The notes beneath the pieces were generated by a model. It saw only the letters and a list, made by a program, of their open reading frames with translations, was not told where the DNA came from and made no database searches. DNA of 64,000 bases, taken from the NCBI GenBank assembly GCA_947579665.1, contig OX388341.1:2790001-2854000 (forward strand), in the 5' to 3' direction. The stretch comes from Sympetrum striolatum. Lineage: Eukaryota > Arthropoda > Insecta > Odonata > Libellulidae. The stretch's first letter is position 1, and each line of letters opens with the position of its first letter. The position numbers and the translations under genes were made by a program. Positions 57,851 to 64,000 of this stretch are shown piece by piece.

Positions 57851-58831
57851 TCCAGTTGATAAAGTCTGTTTGCCAACTGAAGGTGGCTGAGGCAGGATTC
57901 CCTTGTGTGCTTTTCCCTTTTCTAGCCAATCACAGAAGAGGGGAATGTGAGGGGGAGGACTCAGCCTCTCTCTGACCTCCGAGCATTGCACGTCGCTCTT
58001 CAGCATTCAGCATTGCCAAAGTTCCTAACTTATGCAGAAGTACTCTCTAAGTTACTTCCAAGTTCTGGCAACAATGGTTGACCGTATTGGAGGGAGGGGA
58101 ATGAAGGGGAAAGTTGAGGTGGCAGGGGAAACGCCTCTCATTGGCAACTCGCTCTCTCATGCCCATTCAGTTAGGAAACAGACTATAACTGTAGATGAGA
58201 TTTCTCACCACATGCCTGGCCAACCTCCATTTTAGTGATCTAACCTTGCAAATGATGTCTGTCACCCCAGTCATTGTCCTCACGTAGGTTGGAGTGTCCC
58301 AATATATAAGGGAAAACATTTTTTTGCAAAATCAAATACGAATACCCTCCATTTTTTTCTATTTGACCTTATGAACTTACCTAATAAATATTATTGCAAT
58401 TGGATTATGGTTACCCATACCAACTTGTTGCGAAACAATTTCAAGAAATGATAATTTGTACCAACAAGGGGAACACCAGATTATGAGAAATTAACTAACG
58501 GATTTGCAGAAATCTTACAGGGCACGTTCTTTGCTTAAAAATAAACGCGTGTCTGACTGTTTAACTCAATGGGCTTTTGATGATAAAAAAAATATGTCCG
58601 GAATATCGGAATTAGGCAACCATACCATACATGTGCATCTCAAGTTAATTTAATAGACAAGTTATTAGATCTCAAGTTAATAGGAAATTATTTTCTTCCA
58701 TTTCTTTTACTGATAACTTATCTTTTTTCAATTCAATTTCATATTGTTACCTTCCTTGGCATTCCTTAATTTTAGTTAGCATTCATTCTAATATACATAT
58801 ATGTTACCACAATCCAATTGCAGTATTATTT
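57851..58831. other. Intergenic, nothing recognised
   Basis: Two short open frames (57,787-57,975 and 58,032-58,235, +) have no domain or gene context. The region 57,900-58,260 is less AT-rich than its surroundings, but I cannot assign it. Confidence 0.4.
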
Positions 58832-60430
58832 ACTGTATACTCTGGCGTATAAGTCGACCCCTAAAATTTTGAGGTGAATTTCAGGTTTTACCCTATGTTT
58901 AGTGTATAAGTCGACCCAAAAAATAAGGCAACACCACTTCCCCAGCTCTATTTTATATGAAGAAAAAACTACGGTATCCATAAATGTACGATAGCTTAAG
59001 GAATATTTAACACATAAGATTAAGATGCCAGAATTTTTTCTTTCAGCTGCCATCTCAACTTCTCGCCTCTGCTTACCTATTACACAAGTTTCTTTCGTTG
59101 GTATCACTCAGGCTACACAAATAAAAATGTGTTACGAAACAGAAACACAATGGTATTAAAATTGTTTATAAAAAATAATGGTATTATCAAATCATGACAC
59201 CGCTAAAACAACTTCCATTAACTCCTAACACTAAGTCGAATCATTAGGATTATATAAAAAATCTGATGTGGCCAGCACATGACTTTCTCCATATATAAGA
59301 TGTAAATATTAATCTACGACAGTAATTTCGAACTCTATATTCCATCTAAACTTTGAAGATGAATGATTAATTTATATATTATTATCTTTGACGTCTCAAA
59401 CATTATAAATAATGTTTCTCGGGACATGATCGATGAAAAACGATGAAATTGGCCTTTTGCCCATAGAGCCCAGAGCGCCCACTAAGTACATAATCAGCAA
59501 CTTCCTGTTTATCAGTATTTCACGAATAACTCCTTATCAACCGGTGATACAAAAGTATGTTAATTACAAAAGTTATAGTAAATTACATTATCTAAAACTT
59601 TTATAAGTGATACAAGATACGTATATATCATATTTATGAAGATATTTTGAAAACCGGAAATGAGCTTTGATGAATGAAGCTCGACTTCCGGTAAACCGAT
59701 TTACTCCAAAAACTAATCAACTCTGACAGCACACACCACAGTACTATATTTGAAGTTTGGTATTGATACGACCAACAGTTTTCAGGTTAGAGCGCCCACT
59801 ATCACACACACACACATACACACAGACATCATTCCGAAAATGGTTAAAACGTGTTCTAGGGACCCCAAAACATGTATTTCCATTGAAATCTCAAAGTCGA
59901 ATTTTTTCATGAAAACAATACTTTCTCTATACTTCGGAGAAAGTAAAAAAAACAAACCATGGTGTGCTTATTGATCTTCATTTGTAAAAAGAAAACATCA
60001 AAATATATATTAAAATTTTGTAAAATAAAAATACATATGAATAAATAAATATAATTTTTATTTTTTCATTTCTACCTTGCAAAAAACAAATATGCGTCAA
60101 ATTTATTTTAAAGATATGAAAATGGTTTATTAATTCAACTCTATTATTATGAAAACATGTTAACATGAAAACATAACATGACATGCTTTCGGGCAAAATT
60201 GTATTTCGTGATGAAATTTGTTTTATATAATATCTACGTTAATTAGACTTGCCAAAAATAAGTTTCAGTAAGAAATAATTGTGGTGAGTTGTGAGAGTTT
60301 GTGTAGCAGGCCCTTCTTAACCCTTTGGTGATAAAGGGTTAAATTTTATGTTTGGCGAATAAGTCGACCCCATGTTTTTGTGAGATCTTTTTAGTCTTCA
60401 AAGGTTGACTTAAATGCCGGCATATACAGT
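58832..60430. mobile_element. DNA transposon remnant with GTCGACC ends
   Basis: The left end reads ACTGTATACTCTGGCGTATA then AGTCGACCCC. The right end, reverse-complemented, reads ACTGTATATGCCGGCATTTA then AGTCAACC. Further inside, TATAAGTCGACCC repeats on both sides (58,907-58,919 and near 60,360). No transposase. A family X element (59,262-59,944) is inserted within it. Superfamily not assigned. Confidence 0.65.
59262..59944. mobile_element. Family X transposon (A end, B end)
   Basis: Starts TCTGATGTGGCCAGCACATG, then ACTTTCTCC (A end). Ends CTCTATACTTCGGAGAAAGT (B end). It is 683 bp long and flanked by A tracts, matching the T-tract preference of the 15,036 copy. Only one ~310-bp internal unit and a short CA tract are present, so it is a shorter sibling of the palindrome insertion. 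Confidence 0.8.
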
Positions 60431-60789
60431 TTATATAGAGGGTATGTGCATAAAAAAATACTTTGATTTTTTTGGGACACCCTAACGTAGGTGTTGGATT
60501 TCCTGTCTGCTCTTGTGATTCTAAGAATACTAATATCTATGCTCCATTGTGTAGTCTGAAGTTGCTGGATTATTGCTGCAATTTAACACCTGTTTTGCTT
60601 CCATAGGTCAAGAATGGTAGAATACATTGGTTGAAGACCATCATCTTCAAAACCATTGGCATTTTTGACAGGAGTTTCTTTCAAAGGTGCTCCAGCCAAG
60701 TTTAATTCTTCTGTTTACCTCTTTAATCCTGTTTTTCTCTTCCATTCTTACCAATAATCCGAGGTCTGTGTATTTTTAGCAAACATCAG

Positions 60790-60850
60790 GAAGGCCCATA
60801 AGACGTGCCCAGAAAGTGGGAGACCTGGGTTTGTGCCCCAGTCATTGGCA
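60790..60850 (+). repeat. tRNA-derived SINE fragment
   Basis: Reads CGTGCCCAGAAAGTGGGAGA then CCTGGGTTTGTGCCCC, a diverged B-box. It is the same family as 62,264-62,340, which reads CTTGCCCGGAAAGTGAGCGA then CCTGGGTTAGAGTC. Confidence 0.6.
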
Positions 60851-61054
60851 CATTGGATAGGTTGGAGGTTAAAAATAAATTAATAATTGGCCAAATAGCC
60901 AACAGAGGGGAACAGGAATAACAAAACAGAATGGCTCAATTTAAGAAAGTAGAAAGAAAATTGTTACAAAATCTTCTAATTATATAAATAAAAGAAATAC
61001 CTCAGGATATTGTAAAGAAGGAAAAGGAGAAAATTTCAGATGGCAAGTTATGAT

Positions 61055-61780
61055 TTATAATGATGATTTATATAATAATAATATTATTATTTTTTTCCTG
61101 CTTAGCTTATCATCATTATTATTATCAGCAATTTTCAATCCAATGTCGGATGTAGGCCTCCCCATGTCCAACGCCTCCATTTCTTCCATCCTTGGTACCC
61201 CTCTAAAAGAATTTTTGAAAAGAAGGGCAATCCTTGCATGGTTCCATTTCTTGGGGATCATCCCTTATTTTAGACAATTACCAAATAATTGTGCTAACAC
61301 ATTGGCAATCTCTGTTCCACCAGATTTAAGATATTTCCATCCTTGGTACCCCTGTAAAAGAATAAATATCCTTCCTTCAGTGTAAGTAGCTCTTCTGATT
61401 TTCTACTGACTTCGATGAGACCGATGACATCCCATTTTATCTTCTCTGCATCATTGAGTAGTTCCAGCAATCATTCTTCACTCTCCAACCTGAGGCAGTG
61501 TAGGTTGCCAATTGCAGGGTAGTAATTCTTTTCTTCATGATGGACCTCTTCAATACAACCACCCCCTGGACATCCAAATGGGTGGTGCTTTTACGTCCGG
61601 ATAAATTTCCATTAAAGAAGCTCATCATGAAAATTGTACTTGTATTTGGTGGGGTTAGGACAATAATTCACCAGGCTGTCCTACTACTGGTTGGTGAATG
61701 TCACTTTCATTATTTGGCTGGAGATATTGTTGAAGCCTTCTTAGCATGGTTGAACCTGTGCTAGGCATCGCCTCCAACCT
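61055..61780 (-). pseudogene. Internally deleted LINE (endonuclease, RT and tail scraps)
   Basis: The minus strand reads an endonuclease start (AEKIKWDVIGLIEVSRKSEE, then LLTLKEGYLFFYRGT, about 61,370-61,490). It then jumps to a pre-RT motif (CQCVSTIIW / MIPKKWNHARIALLFK, near 61,215-61,330) and then to a 3' tail (GRPTSDIGLKIADNNNDD, 61,085-61,170). Two internal deletions have removed most of the reverse transcriptase. The clade is RTE-like and probably not the same family as 39,384-42,300. Confidence 0.7.
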
Positions 61781-62004
61781 CCGTTAACACCCCTCAGCCA
61801 CGATGAGGCAATGAACTGTGGCAGTGAGGAGCGAGCATAGCATATATATATATATAATTATTGGTGGCAAGTAATTGAGTAAAAGTACTCGGATAACTGG
61901 TAATGATTACATTTAGGGTATTTTTTACTTGTAATCTGCTACAGATTCACCTTGAGTAATTGTTACATTTATGTAATTGTTACTTTTTAAAAACCTTTAT
62001 AAAT

Positions 62005-62123
62005 AGTGTAAATGGAGTTAGACTTAGCACAGGAAAGCGTGCAGCTTAACCCAAGGTTGTACAAGAATATTAAGAATTTGGGTTAAGTTGCACGCTTTCC
62101 TGTGCCAAGTAAAACTTCACTAT
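62005..62123. repeat. Hairpin with ~31-bp imperfect stem
   Basis: CTTAGCACAGGAAAGCGTGC (62,023) continuing through AGCTTAACCCA is complementary, with two or three mismatches, to 62,079-62,109. About 25 bases form the loop. Outer bases (ATAGTGTA / TTCACTAT) also pair weakly, which favours a MITE. A small-RNA precursor is the alternative. Confidence 0.65.
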
Positions 62124-62263
62124 ATTGTAAAATTTCCTGGAGAGGATTTCTCATAATTTTGCTTTGTGGTTCCTTTGCCTCAGTGAGGACCTCTGGTGGT
62201 GGTTGGTGCCACTGTGTGGAGCACCTTCATCATAAAAGCCCCCATTTACAGCAGAGAAGAGGA

Positions 62264-62340
62264 TGTTGCTCAGTAGTTTAGTGGTTAGAACACTTGCCCG
62301 GAAAGTGAGCGACCTGGGTTAGAGTCACATCCAAGTCACA
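62264..62340 (+). repeat. tRNA-derived SINE head
   Basis: A clear A-box TAGTTTAGTGGTTAGAAC is followed by TTGCCCGGAAAGTGAGCGAC and a diverged B-box GGGTTAGAGTC. The anticodon region is irregular, and the same core appears at 60,790, so this is a dispersed SINE family. Confidence 0.6.
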
Positions 62341-62344
62341 ATTT

Positions 62345-63230
62345 TTCTCTTCTTGTACAACGTTTATAAATAGCTTTAAATTCTAAATTTTTTCAACTTT
62401 TACTTTAAATCATAGAAAGAGTAATGTAATTGGAACCATGAATAATGATCTTCAATATGCATAACTAATTACTCTTATTTTTCAATGCTTAAATTCTCTT
62501 AAGGTTGTTCTTGTAATTCATTCAGATGTAATACCTTCAAAACACAGTTTGTCTTATCTGATGATTTCAAAGGCAACGAGCAGTTAACTTTCGTGCATAT
62601 TGCCATTATCATTGAACTCAATGATGCTTGGTGAACAATGAGTTCCAGTGGTCTATTAGTGGTTATTAATATTAATGGTTAGTATTAATTCTATGATAGA
62701 CATTGTGTGAATATACACATAAGAAGGATCCTATTTCTATCAGCCTACATATAAAGATCCATTCATGAATTCATAATTTAAAAGAGACCTTATCGAATGG
62801 AATATGAATTTTAATCTTTAACATTTAATAATAATGATGCCAATTTTATATATCTCTTGAACTTCAAACAATTTATAATGATCATTTATATATTTTTTGT
62901 AGAGGCATGACAAAAATATTCACAAGTTTGTTATTCTGACAATGGAACCAAAAAAGGTGTAATCTTTTCTTTTTAAGAAAATTAACTAGATTAGAACTGG
63001 ATCAAGATGTTTTATACTGTCTTGTTGGCAAGCTTTTCCTATTTCAGATGAGCAGAATAGAAAATAAAATTTTTGAAATAAGAATGAAAGCTATTGGAAG
63101 AAACTAAATTTCATTCTGTCAGCGAAACTTCCCTTTCCGAAGCTTTCAGATCGTGATAAGCATTATGGAGTATTTCAAGTATCGCGCGGTTACTCTCTCG
63201 ACAAAACTGATCAAACTGATGCACCATCTA
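62345..63230. other. Intergenic, nothing recognised
   Basis: AT-rich with no supported open frame or repeat family. Confidence 0.4.
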
Positions 63231-63259
63231 TGAATTTGTGCCATGAACTCAAACTCCAT

Positions 63260-63446
63260 TATGGACGTGCAGGGGGAAGTTGGGGGCAGTGAAGTCTTGG
63301 CAGTTGTCAAACGAAGACAAATAACATCGTTTTTCAGTAGTATTTTTCTCTCTGTTTATATGTATTGTGTGCCTAAAGTTCTGGACCACGTTCCTCTCTT
63401 GGATACCCGCTGATTTTTCCAAGAAGTCCTCATTTTCAATCGATAG
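63260..63446 (+). promoter_or_regulatory. Possible first exon of a downstream gene
   Basis: A less AT-rich patch is followed by a strong splice donor, ATCGATAG|GTAAGTGG, at 63,446/63,447. Short open frames in it stop before the donor, so it would be mostly 5' UTR. The gene itself would lie beyond the window. Exon start is a guess. Confidence 0.3.
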
Positions 63447-64000
63447 GTAAGTGGAAATGTAGCGTATCCTAGTTTTTTTGCTTCGTTCTTGTTCTGTTGT
63501 TGTGTGAATTACGGTCTTATTGTAAACGTTTTACCTAACATCCTGTTAATTTGTTGATCTCGTTACCAAATTATAAAATAAGCGGTCGTCCATATAAGCT
63601 TGCTACTCGTTTGGGGTGGCTTTTGATGGTAGAATGTATTTTGAAAATTATGAGTAACACTATCCTCCAATTCTACAAAATTTACGACTTATTGCTTTTT
63701 TTAGAGTCTTTTATTTCTTAAAGAAAGTTATAATTCAGCCACCTATTTTGGTGGATAGTTTTTCGTTTAATGGCCTCAAAGAGCATTCTTGACGAACGAA
63801 TTGTTTACAAACTTGTTCTTTTGAATGAATATTTTTTTACCCTTAAAATTCTGTATCTTTGGAATAAATTTCAAGAGTTGCACACATCACGGTCAAGTTG
63901 TATCAGCTTGCCATTGTCTTTCCTTATTTATGTTTAAGGACAATTTGAATCGAACGCAAGTTCCCTCAATTTCACAATGTGCAAGTACCACTAATACCCT

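Overview
This is nuclear DNA of an animal, most likely an arthropod and probably an insect. It is AT-rich. The few real genes have short exons with GT-AG introns, AATAAA signals and long repeat-filled introns. Nearly everything else is dead transposons, tRNA-derived SINEs and satellite DNA. Recognisable genes are diphthamide biosynthesis 7 (DPH7, +), ribosomal protein S2 (RpS2, -), a CDK2-associated protein 1 family gene (CDK2AP1, +), and an intact three-exon gene (-) joining half of a THAP zinc finger to the C-terminal part of a P-element-type transposase. Species cannot be named from the sequence.

Layout. (1) Positions 1 to about 25,480 form one giant imperfect palindrome with its centre near 11,227 and a spacer of about 73 bp. 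Each arm ends outward in the same G/C-strand-asymmetric 15-bp minisatellite: C-rich on + at 1-905, G-rich on + at 23,880-25,478. The left end runs off the window. The outer arms are nearly identical, the inner ~1.1 kb of each arm is clearly more diverged, and the right arm carries two segments missing from the left: a 1.05-kb transposon insertion and a 1.2-kb block. I recognise no protein-coding gene in either arm. (2) 25.5-33 kb is intergenic sequence with a dead Jockey-like LINE, SINE pieces and a long-hairpin element. (3) 33.5-37.4 kb holds the THAP/P-transposase gene and CDK2AP1, head to head. (4) 39.4-47.1 kb is a transposon graveyard: an RTE-like LINE split by a TIR element, a mariner with decayed TIRs, and a hAT-type element with its 8-bp target duplication. 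(5) 47.8-52.85 kb holds DPH7 and RpS2, convergent with overlapping 3' ends. (6) 53.1-56.5 kb is a striking ordered, inverted array of at least 16 tRNA-type B-box motifs (GGTTCGATTCC-like), spaced about 167 bp apart in its regular part. (7) 56.9-64 kb holds more SINEs, LINE remnants, a nested DNA transposon and a possible first exon of an unseen downstream gene at the right edge.

The genes do not form a pathway. RpS2 is a 40S ribosome component and DPH7 acts in the modification of elongation factor 2, so both relate to translation, but their adjacency may be chance. The two observations most worth pursuing are the giant minisatellite-capped palindrome and the inverted B-box array next to RpS2. 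The second resembles in layout (not in proven function) the TFIIIC-binding inverted-repeat boundaries known from fission yeast.
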